Shown in pieces: positions 56,380 to 64,000 of a stretch of 64,000 nt of DNA (positions within the stretch are counted from its first letter, which is position 1; each line of letters opens with the position of its first letter). Made by a program: the position numbers and the translations under genes. The stretch is from Paenibacillus arenosi. Lineage in GTDB: Bacteria; Bacillota; Bacilli; Paenibacillales; Paenibacillaceae. The notes under the pieces were generated by a model. It was given only the letters and a program-made list of their open reading frames with translations, was not told where the DNA came from and ran no database searches. The stretch spans positions 1-64,000 of the forward strand of contig NZ_JACYTN010000026.1 of assembly GCF_014841135.1 (NCBI RefSeq). Direction: 5' to 3'.

Positions 56380-56955
56380 TTGATACTCGTAATCGATAAT
56401 TATGATTCCTTTACGTATAATCTCGTACAATATTTATCGGAACTTGGAGAAGAAGTTACCGTTTACCGCAATGATGATATCGATCTTGCAACAATTGAGC
56501 AGTTGGAACCTGACCATATTTTACTGTCTCCAGGTCCAAGCACACCAAATGAAGCGGGAATAACACTTGCTGTCATTGAACATTTCAAAGGCCGGATTCC
56601 TATTTTAGGAGTTTGTTTAGGGCATCAAGCGATAGGACAAGCGTTCGGTGGCCGAGTCATTCGTGCCGGACGTCCGATGCACGGCAAAACCTCATCCATT
56701 TATCATCATGGGATGTCCGTGTTTGAAGGGCTACCGAATCCATTTACAGCCACTAGGTATCACTCGCTTATTGTTGAACATAATTCATTGCCAGATGCTC
56801 TAGAAATTACAGCGCAAACTGCTGAAGGTGAAATTATGGGTATGCGTCATAGAGATTATTTAATAGAAAGCGTGCAATTTCATCCGGAATCTATTGTTAC
56901 GGAGCACGGTCATCACATGCTGAAAAACTTCCTTAGCAGGAGAGTGAGTAGCTAG
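56380..56955 (+). CDS. pabA: Aminodeoxychorismate/anthranilate synthase component II
   Basis: A class I glutamine amidotransferase, 191 aa, that supplies ammonia for PABA and in Bacillus also for anthranilate. [14 protein letters not shown] is the N-terminal signature, [15 protein letters not shown] has the nucleophilic Cys, and HPESI carries the catalytic His and Glu. The start is TTG, with GGATGGGGGTG upstream. The partner pabB, which precedes it in B. subtilis, is missing from this window; the gap to cysK holds only a terminator and a promoter. Confidence 0.95.
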   Translation: MILVIDNYDSFTYNLVQYLSELGEEVTVYRNDDIDLATIEQLEPDHILLSPGPSTPNEAGITLAVIEHFKGRIPILGVCLGHQAIGQAFGGRVIRAGRPMHGKTSSIYHHGMSVFEGLPNPFTATRYHSLIVEHNSLPDALEITAQTAEGEIMGMRHRDYLIESVQFHPESIVTEHGHHMLKNFLSRRVSS

Positions 56956-57837
56956 ATGGTTACTATCGGTTGGAATGGGGAGTTAAAATCAAGTTCCGAA
57001 GCCATGGTTTCAGTAGCAGATCACGGTTTTTTGTACGGAATGACCTTGTTTGAGACGATGAGGACTTATGGTGGCAAGCCCTTTCTATGGGAGAGGCATT
57101 TGGAGCGTTTGTGCAGTGCCTGTCACGAAGTGGGTATAGTATTGCTCCTCGATAAGGAGAAGCTGCATCAGCATATTCAGGATGTAATGGCTGCGAATAA
57201 ATTATCTGAGGCTTATATTCGTTTAACCATTAGTGCAGGCGAGCAAGGCGATGGGTTGCCAACGGGGGATTACACCAACCCACAAGTTATTGTGTTTGCT
57301 AAGCCACTGCCGCAGCTACCCGGAACTTTATATGAGACAGGGAAACCGCTACAGCTGTTGAATACGAAGAGAAGCAGTCCTGAGACTGTAATTCGAGTAA
57401 AATCAGGTCATTACATGAACAATATTATTGCGAAGCGGGAATTAGGCACATACGCTTCGGCGCTGCAAGGAGCAGAAGGGTTGATGCTGAACGCGGAAGG
57501 AAGTATTGCTGAAGGTGTAGTAAGTAATGTGTTTTGGATTACAGCGGGACAGCTATATACGCCTGCGATCGAAACAGGTATTTTACCTGGGATTACTCGT
57601 GCTGCTGTGTTGGAACTGGCTGAACAGCAAGGTATTCGATATAAAGAAGGGGCGTACACTTGGTCTCATCTATTAGAAGCGGATGAGGTATTTCTGACCA
57701 CTTCTATTCAAGAACTGGTTCCTGTCACATTGTTATGCGATGTAGAGCAGCGGCAATATGTTGTTGGGGATGGGACAATTGGTAGAGTAACCAACCAACT
57801 GCTTGAACGATATCGTCAGATGACGACAAGCGGATAA
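56956..57837 (+). CDS. pabC: Aminodeoxychorismate lyase
   Basis: A fold-type IV PLP enzyme that splits aminodeoxychorismate into PABA and pyruvate, 293 aa. The PLP lysine lies in IRVKSGHYMNN, EGVVSNVFWI and TTSIQELVPV are typical of the family, and the N-terminal DHGFLYGMTLFETMR is the usual entry motif. It begins directly after the pabA stop. D-amino acid aminotransferase is related but is less likely in this operon. Confidence 0.93.
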   Translation: MVTIGWNGELKSSSEAMVSVADHGFLYGMTLFETMRTYGGKPFLWERHLERLCSACHEVGIVLLLDKEKLHQHIQDVMAANKLSEAYIRLTISAGEQGDGLPTGDYTNPQVIVFAKPLPQLPGTLYETGKPLQLLNTKRSSPETVIRVKSGHYMNNIIAKRELGTYASALQGAEGLMLNAEGSIAEGVVSNVFWITAGQLYTPAIETGILPGITRAAVLELAEQQGIRYKEGAYTWSHLLEADEVFLTTSIQELVPVTLLCDVEQRQYVVGDGTIGRVTNQLLERYRQMTTSG

Positions 57838-57871
57838 GCAACTAGAGAATGACAGTAAAGGGGTGGGGCTT

Positions 57872-58735
57872 ATGCTGAAGCCTACTATATATACGCATCA
57901 ATATGCATTAGGTAAGCATGGTGAGGTAGTGTTGACACTTTCCGAGCGGACCTTGATCATGGGAATATTAAATGTAACACCCGATTCCTTTTCAGACGGT
58001 GGCAGCTATACCGATGTAGAACGTGCATTGGAACATGCGCATCGGATGGTAGCTGATGGTGCTGACATCTTGGATATTGGCGGAGAATCTACCCGTCCAG
58101 GCTCAGAGCCAGTTGGGTTAGAGGAGGAGCTTCGCCGTGTGATTCCGGTTATTGAAGCAATACGGCGTGAGCTTCCGCACACTGCTATTTCAATAGATAC
58201 GTACAAAGCAGAGGTTGCAAGGCAAGCGCTGGAGGCAGGTGCTCATATTATGAATGATATTTGGGGTGGCAAGCTAGATGCGGAAATGGTTCAGGTGGCA
58301 GCTGCTTATCAATGCCCGATTATATTGATGCATAACCGACCCGAGCGAAATTACGAGAGTTATATTGAGGATGTCATGCAGGATCTGCGCGAAAGTGCTG
58401 AGTTGGCGTTAGATGCGGGAGTGAAACGCGAAAATATTTGGTTAGATCCTGGAATGGGCTTCGCTAAAACAGGTGATGACAATCTTCAATTAATGCACCA
58501 TCTTGATGAAATGGTTGCTTTGGGCTATCCTGTTCTGCTTGCAACATCCCGAAAACGGTTCATACAGAATGTATTAGAAGCTCCTGCTACCGATGTAATT
58601 GAGGGTACAGCGGCTACAGTTGCTTTGGGCATTGCTCAAGGTTGTCAAATGGTGCGCGTCCATGATGTAAAGCAAATCGTTCGTACTGCTCGGATGAGTG
58701 ATGCGATGCTATATAAAGAAAGTATTAAGATTTAG
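57872..58735 (+). CDS. folP: Dihydropteroate synthase
   Basis: Joins PABA with hydroxymethyl-dihydropterin pyrophosphate; the sulfonamide target (sul in B. subtilis), 287 aa. GILNVTPDSFSDGG and DIGGESTRPGSEPV are the two diagnostic motifs, followed by SIDTYKAEVARQAL and DPGMGFAKT. ATG 57872 is preferred over GTG 57863, which lies inside the AAAGGGGTGGGG SD. Confidence 0.97.
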   Translation: MLKPTIYTHQYALGKHGEVVLTLSERTLIMGILNVTPDSFSDGGSYTDVERALEHAHRMVADGADILDIGGESTRPGSEPVGLEEELRRVIPVIEAIRRELPHTAISIDTYKAEVARQALEAGAHIMNDIWGGKLDAEMVQVAAAYQCPIILMHNRPERNYESYIEDVMQDLRESAELALDAGVKRENIWLDPGMGFAKTGDDNLQLMHHLDEMVALGYPVLLATSRKRFIQNVLEAPATDVIEGTAATVALGIAQGCQMVRVHDVKQIVRTARMSDAMLYKESIKI

Positions 58736-58825
58736 ATTCAATCCATTTAAGCTGAAACATGGAAAGAGCAACAATCGTCAATAACGAGGTATAGACCGGA
58801 AATGATAAGGGAGGAATCTGATCTC

Positions 58826-59278
58826 ATGCTACATAAAGAAAGTGACCATCACTCTAAGCTGCCTCCAACTACGCGGAAAAGTGTGGTACGCCCCGATCGA
58901 ATGAAGATGGACCGTATGTCTTTTTTCGGTAAGCATGGTGTTTTTGAAGAAGAACGAAAATTAGGACAACGTTGGTACGTGGATTTGGACATGCAAATGG
59001 GCTTGCAGGAAGCGGGTCTCTATGATGATCTGAATCAATCGATTAATTACGCGCTTATCCATGAGACAGTTCGTGTCATTATGGAGGAAGAGTCGTACTT
59101 ACTAGTCGAGGCACTTGCTGAGCGCATTGCTTCTGTATTACTGGATTCGTACGCTCGAATCGAGGAAATAACCGTACGCGTGACCAAGCCCAATCCGCCG
59201 TTTGACATTCGCTTTGAAGGTGTTACCATGGAGATTGTGCGTGCACGCGTGGAAGAAGTAGAGAGGGGCGAAGGCTAG
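58826..59278 (+). CDS. folB: Dihydroneopterin aldolase
   Basis: Cleaves dihydroneopterin to hydroxymethyl-dihydropterin, 150 aa. The family core starts at MDRMSFFGKHGVFEEERKLG and runs through LVEALAERIA and VTKPNPP. About 30 additional polar residues precede it compared with B. subtilis FolB (about 120 aa). ATG 58826 has AAGGGAGGA 10 nt upstream; ATG 58904, just before the core, has no SD. The extension therefore looks real, though not certain. Confidence 0.93.
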   Translation: MLHKESDHHSKLPPTTRKSVVRPDRMKMDRMSFFGKHGVFEEERKLGQRWYVDLDMQMGLQEAGLYDDLNQSINYALIHETVRVIMEEESYLLVEALAERIASVLLDSYARIEEITVRVTKPNPPFDIRFEGVTMEIVRARVEEVERGEG

Positions 59279-59842
59279 ATGCCTGAACAGCATACTTCTT
59301 CATCCAATAGAGGTTGGGTAAAAGCGTTTATTGCACTTGGAGCTAATCTTGGAGATCGTGAACGTACACTAAGTGAGGGACTTCGCTATCTTCATAAAAA
59401 TGAAGATGTGAATGTCCTCGATTGCTCTTCTTTATATGAGACAGACCCTGTCGGGTACGTTGACCAACCAGCGTTTCTAAATATGGCTGCTGCAGTAGAA
59501 ACTAGATTAAGTCCAGAGCAGCTACTCGATGTCATGCTTGATATTGAACAGCAGCTAGGAAGAGTTCGAGAGGTTCGTTGGGGCCCACGGACACTAGATC
59601 TGGATCTACTGTCTATGCAGGGAGCGCAAATGGAAACAGATAAGCTTATTTTACCTCACCCCCGAATGGGTGAGCGATTGTTCGTACTAGTTCCGCTTGC
59701 TGATATTGTAACTTCTTCGGATGAACTGTACGCATTCGTCCATGATGCCTTGGGCACAATGGAAGGAAAGGAAGGAATTCGGCTGTGGAAGCGAATCGAT
59801 TCAGCAAGAGAATTCGTGCTTTCCGAAAGCTTCGTGGAATGA
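59279..59842 (+). CDS. folK: HPPK: hydroxymethyl-dihydropterin pyrophosphokinase
   Basis: Activates hydroxymethyl-dihydropterin with ATP for FolP, 187 aa. FIALGANLGDRERTL at the N-terminus, WGPRTLDLDLL in the centre and LPHPRMGERLFVLVPLADI are the classic motifs. It begins immediately after the folB stop. Its last 58 nt overlap yazB in another frame. Confidence 0.96.
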   Translation: MPEQHTSSSNRGWVKAFIALGANLGDRERTLSEGLRYLHKNEDVNVLDCSSLYETDPVGYVDQPAFLNMAAAVETRLSPEQLLDVMLDIEQQLGRVREVRWGPRTLDLDLLSMQGAQMETDKLILPHPRMGERLFVLVPLADIVTSSDELYAFVHDALGTMEGKEGIRLWKRIDSAREFVLSESFVE

Positions 59843-59988
59843 CACAAATTGAACTTGCCGAAATGACAGATGTATCGATCACAATAATTGGTGAGATTGA
59901 GCGAGGTAATCGCTCAATTGATGATCGTCTCCTTCAGCGTATCGCGCAGGCTTTGCGCGTAACAGTAGAAGAACTCGTTGGCAGCTAA
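59785..59988 (+). CDS. yazB: XRE-family small DNA-binding protein YazB
   Basis: A 67-aa Cro/CI-type helix-turn-helix protein, almost entirely made of the HTH domain (GMTQIELAEMTDVSITIIGE, ERGNRSID). It is the counterpart of B. subtilis YazB, which lies at the same spot. The GTG start is inside folK with AAAGGAAGGAA upstream. No target is known; it might regulate the folate operon, but this is not shown. Confidence 0.85.
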   Translation: MEANRFSKRIRAFRKLRGMTQIELAEMTDVSITIIGEIERGNRSIDDRLLQRIAQALRVTVEELVGS

Positions 59989-60044
59989 AATAATGAATAA
60001 ATAAGACAGCATAGAACGCTGACAGGGAAAGGAGCGAGAGTACA

Positions 60045-61076
60045 TTGTTGAAGATTGCAAATATCGAAATGAAAAACCAGGTAGTACTTGCCCCGATGGC
60101 AGGCGTGTGTAACCCGGCATTTCGTCTAATTGCTAAAGAATTTGGAGCAGGCTTAGTCTGTGCAGAAATGGTTAGTGACAAAGCGCTTGTTCATGGTAAT
60201 GAACGAACGCGAGAAATGTTGTATGTTGACGACCGTGAGAAGCCGCTTAGCTTACAAATATTCGGAGGAGACCGTGCGACTCTTGTCGAAGCAGCGAAAA
60301 TCGTAGATAAGCATTCTAACGCCGATATCATTGATATTAACATGGGCTGCCCCGTACCTAAAGTTACGAAGTGCGATGCAGGGGCACGTTGGCTGCTGGA
60401 TCCAAACAAAATTTACGAGATGGTGTCGGCTGTTGTTGATGCCGTCGACAAACCCGTTACAGTTAAGATGCGTATCGGATGGGATGATGATCACATTTAT
60501 GTAGTTGAAAATGCGCAAGCTGTTGAACGTGCAGGTGGTCAAGCAGTAAGTGTGCATGGGCGTACACGTGAGCGGCTATACTCCGGAACAGCGGATTGGA
60601 GCTACATTAAACAAGTAAAAGAAGCGGTCAACATTCCGGTCATCGGAAACGGTGATGTCTTCTCGCCAGAAGATGCGAAGCGTATGTTGGATATGACGGG
60701 TTGCGATGGTGTTATGGTTGGACGAGGTGCACTCGGTAATCCGTGGATGCTATATCGTACAATTGAATATTTGACAACAGGGGAACTACTGCCTGATCCG
60801 GCGCCAGAAGAGAAAGTTCGTATTGCTTTGGTGCATATGGATCGCTTAATTGCTCTAAAAGGCGAGAATGTGGCTGTAAAAGAGATGCGTAAGCATTTGG
60901 CGTGGTATTTAAAAGGTCTCCCTGGAGCTGCTCGTGTGAAAGACGCTATTATGGAAGAGAGTCATCGTGACGAAGTGGAACGCATGCTGGGTGAATATGT
61001 CGAACAAGTAAAAGCTGGGTTGTTTGACCGTAAGGCAAACCCTGATGCAGCTATGGATGCTTCGGCTGTTCATTAG
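60045..61076 (+). CDS. dusB: tRNA-dihydrouridine synthase
   Basis: An FMN enzyme that reduces uridine in tRNA, 343 aa. VLAPMAGVCNPAFRLIAKEF and VCAEMVSDKALVHG open the TIM barrel; the catalytic Cys is in NMGCPVPKVTKCDAGARWLL; GNGDVFSPEDA binds FMN. The start is TTG with AAAGGAG 10 nt upstream. It equals yacF, which follows the fol operon in B. subtilis. Confidence 0.95.
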   Translation: MLKIANIEMKNQVVLAPMAGVCNPAFRLIAKEFGAGLVCAEMVSDKALVHGNERTREMLYVDDREKPLSLQIFGGDRATLVEAAKIVDKHSNADIIDINMGCPVPKVTKCDAGARWLLDPNKIYEMVSAVVDAVDKPVTVKMRIGWDDDHIYVVENAQAVERAGGQAVSVHGRTRERLYSGTADWSYIKQVKEAVNIPVIGNGDVFSPEDAKRMLDMTGCDGVMVGRGALGNPWMLYRTIEYLTTGELLPDPAPEEKVRIALVHMDRLIALKGENVAVKEMRKHLAWYLKGLPGAARVKDAIMEESHRDEVERMLGEYVEQVKAGLFDRKANPDAAMDASAVH

Positions 61077-61124
61077 TAAGTTGCACTACGATGAAGCGTT
61101 TACACAGATGGGTGTTTACACTCA

Positions 61125-61153
61125 TTGACTTTTGCTAATCCATCCCATATAAT
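61125..61153 (+). promoter_or_regulatory. SigA promoter of greA
   Basis: TTGACT (61125-61130), an ideal 17-bp spacer and exact TATAAT (61148-61153). It predicts a leader of about 205 nt before greA. Confidence 0.85.
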
Positions 61154-61159
61154 TCAACA

Positions 61160-61350
61160 TTAGAAAATTCGCCTCATACCTTGAAGTGAAAAAGGTTGCT
61201 ATGCTTCAGCGTTCCAACCATGTTCAAGGCAGTCATCATGATAGCTTGACGCCATATGATGAGAGTAGGGATTCGCATGGATGTGCGGGTAACCGCTCCA
61301 ATACGACCGGGCCATAGGTAGGTCGGAGTGCGAAAATATTGATCATGACA
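61160..61350 (+). promoter_or_regulatory. Long greA leader, unexplained
   Basis: About 190 transcribed nt without an evident gene. The 3' part can pair (GACC at 61306-61309 region with GGTC at 61322-61325, and neighbouring TCC/GGA). I do not recognise a known riboswitch. A 43-codon frame (61186-61317) lacks an SD. Confidence 0.4.
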
Positions 61351-61364
61351 GGAGAATCGGTAAG

Positions 61365-61841
61365 ATGAGCGATAAACAAGTTATTCTGACTCAGGACGGT
61401 CTGAAGAAGCTGGAGGAAGAGCTAGATAACCTCAAATCCGTTAAACGTCGTGAGGTGGCGGAACGGATTAAAGTAGCTATCGGGTACGGAGATATTAGTG
61501 AGAACTCCGAATATGAAGATGCGAAGAACGAGCAGGCGTTTATCGAAGGTCGTGTTCTTACGTTAGAGAAAATGCTCCGCAATGCGCGCATTATTAACAA
61601 TGATGAGATCGACACAGATACGGTAAGCATCGGATCTACTGTCATTGTAGAAGACTTGGAGTTTGGTGACACGATGGAGTACACAATTGTAGGTACTGCT
61701 GAATCCGATCCGTTGAAGAATAAAATTTCAAACGAAAGCCCAGTTGGGAAAGCGATTCTCGGCAAGCAAAAAGGAACAGTCGTAGAAGTAAATGTTCCAG
61801 CGGGCGTTATTCAATACAAAATTGTAGAAATTAAGCTGTAA
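61365..61841 (+). CDS. greA: Transcript cleavage factor GreA
   Basis: Rescues backtracked RNA polymerase by stimulating transcript cleavage, 158 aa. The N-terminal coiled coil (about 10-75) contains [20 protein letters not shown], with the acidic tip residues; the C-terminal FKBP-like domain ends in [23 protein letters not shown] precedes the ATG. In B. subtilis greA lies elsewhere, so it is an addition between dusB and lysS. Confidence 0.97.
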   Translation: MSDKQVILTQDGLKKLEEELDNLKSVKRREVAERIKVAIGYGDISENSEYEDAKNEQAFIEGRVLTLEKMLRNARIINNDEIDTDTVSIGSTVIVEDLEFGDTMEYTIVGTAESDPLKNKISNESPVGKAILGKQKGTVVEVNVPAGVIQYKIVEIKL

Positions 61842-61897
61842 AAAATCGTTGCTACGGTTAAGAGGATTTATAGCTAGGGAATGAGAATGGGGTGAAG

Positions 61898-61923
61898 AAG
61901 CTTCCAGCAGGGGGCTTTTTTCC
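61898..61923 (+). terminator. greA terminator
   Basis: An 8-bp stem with two G-T pairs (61898-61905 with 61910-61917), a 4-nt loop and TTTTTCC. Confidence 0.65.
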
Positions 61924-61982
61924 GTGGTTGTCATATGGGATTGATGGCTACCCCTTAACTTGTGGCTTTGACACGCATTGGA

Positions 61983-62027
61983 GCGGTATTCGGTTGTTCT
62001 TCATTTTGAAGGACAAGCCGTTACCGC
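61983..62027 (+). repeat. Long imperfect hairpin upstream of lysS
   Basis: GCGGTA (61983-61988) pairs with TACCGC (62022-62027), and inside it 61991-62003 pairs with 62007-62020 with one bulged A and two G-T pairs. That is about 19 bp in all. No T tract follows. TTTGACA lies just before it without a good -10. Confidence 0.65.
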
Positions 62028-62099
62028 CTTATGCATTTATAAGACTAAACTATTGAGCCATAACCTTTATTATGTGGGCAGGCTGCAGGTAAGGAGTGA

Positions 62100-63614
<1,515 letters not shown>

Positions 63615-63624
63615 TAGATGGTTT

Positions 63625-63655
63625 AGACCGCGTCTTAAAGGCGCGGTCTTTATTT
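63625..63655 (+). terminator. lysS terminator
   Basis: A perfect 8-bp GC-rich stem (63625-63632 with 63642-63649), a 9-nt loop and TTTATTT. Confidence 0.88.
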
Positions 63656-63806
63656 ATAATGGTGTACTTGTATCGATAATTAATGATTCGTATCGTTATA
63701 ACAGAAAAACAAATTGTTAATGTAGGAATAGATTATGAAGAAATAGAACAAAACTAAACTTGGTACTACGTTAAATATTTACCTAAATATGGACTATTGC
63801 GAAAGC

Positions 63807-63836
63807 TTGACGCTACTGTTGCTTATGTGATAAATT
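63807..63836 (+). promoter_or_regulatory. Possible upstream rrn promoter
   Basis: TTGACG (63807-63812), an 18-bp spacer and TAAATT (63831-63836). Tandem promoters are common before Bacillales rRNA operons. The stretch 63656-63806 shows nothing else. Confidence 0.4.
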
Positions 63837-63910
63837 ATTTAAGTCGCTTCGGTGCGTAACACAAATTAAAACGAGTTGCTAACAAGCAATAATGACTTTT
63901 AAAAAAAATT

Positions 63911-63939
63911 GTTGACATCGAAAGTTGAAAATGATATAT
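63911..63939 (+). promoter_or_regulatory. rRNA operon promoter
   Basis: TTGACA (63911-63916), a 17-bp spacer and TATATT (63934-63939), preceded by an A-rich stretch that could act as an UP element. The sequence after it, with GGTCGCCACTGAGAAACA and AGAGCGAAAGAAAAC, looks like an rRNA leader. The rRNA genes themselves lie beyond the window; the assignment also rests on the conserved lysS-rrn order. Confidence 0.75.
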
Positions 63940-64000
63940 TATAAAGGTCGCCACTGAGAAACACGGCGAACGAGAGCGAAAGAAAACGAGTCGTAAGATA

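Noticed and set aside
61186-61317. 43-codon frame (GTG start) in the greA leader
   Set aside because: No Shine-Dalgarno sequence, odd His/Ser-rich composition and no conserved motif. A leader peptide cannot be excluded, but there is no positive evidence.

Overview
The window reads as chromosomal core DNA of an endospore-forming member of the Bacillales, most likely a Paenibacillus or close relative (moderate confidence). The gene order follows the Bacillus subtilis csfB-to-lysS segment almost step for step, sporulation genes are frequent (gin, yabG, sspF, fin, spoVT, spoVB-like, yabP, yabQ, spoIIE), SD sequences are strong, and TTG/GTG starts are common. As in B. subtilis, the segment lies between two rRNA operons: the 3' end of a 5S rRNA is at the left edge and a strong rrn-type promoter is at the right edge. 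No transposase, prophage, CRISPR array or other mobile element was seen.

Layout. 1-1350: 5S end, an unknown membrane protein on the minus strand, and the anti-sigma factor gin. 1463-8717: yaaO-type decarboxylase, tmk, darA, yaaR, holB, ricT, yabA, trmN6, rsmI. 9022-11737: abrB (minus strand, with a zinc-ribbon-like tail), an HD-domain phosphohydrolase, tatD. 11860-17002: c-di-AMP (ydaO-type) riboswitch and rpfB-like cell-wall factor, rnmV, rsmA, yabG, veg, sspF. 17202-27206: ispE, purR, ridA, spoVG, glmU, prs, pth, fin, mfd. 27193-33979: PrsA-like foldase, spoVT, spoVB-like flippase, yabN(mazG), HU, rqcP. 34179-36943: a complete preQ0/preQ1 cassette queC-queD-queE-queF behind a preQ1-I riboswitch. 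37027-43923: yabP, yabQ, divIC, yabR, spoIIE, yabS, yabT. 43995-48524: tilS, hprT, ftsH. 48763-53025: nadA-nadB-nadC-coaX. 53143-56148: hslO, yacD-like foldase, cysK. 56380-61076: pabA-pabC-folP-folB-folK-yazB-dusB. 61365-63614: greA and lysS.

How the parts fit together. The genes mix replication and repair (holB, yabA, mfd, HU), RNA maturation and translation quality control (rsmI, rsmA, rnmV, trmN6, tilS, dusB, pth, rqcP, lysS), precursor synthesis (tmk, prs, glmU, ispE, NAD, CoA, folate, cysteine, queuosine) and the sporulation programme. Visible control elements include an exact SigH-type promoter for spoVG, tandem SigA promoters for veg, PurBox-like sites in front of purR, a c-di-AMP riboswitch, a preQ1 riboswitch, and a hairpin that would mask the yabP ribosome-binding site.

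Differences from the B. subtilis arrangement: an HD phosphohydrolase sits in the abrB-tatD gap where metS would be; HU, the que cassette and nadABC are inserted at otherwise conserved junctions; yazA, ctc, xpaC/yaaN and pabB are absent from their usual places. A sharply GC-rich patch (about 30850-31830) covers the 3' end of the spoVB-like gene, a row of hairpins and the start of yabN. I found no clearly new multi-gene system. The most promising unexplained items are RNA-level structures (leaders of greA, lysS, que and yabP), the zinc-tailed AbrB, and the GC-rich patch.
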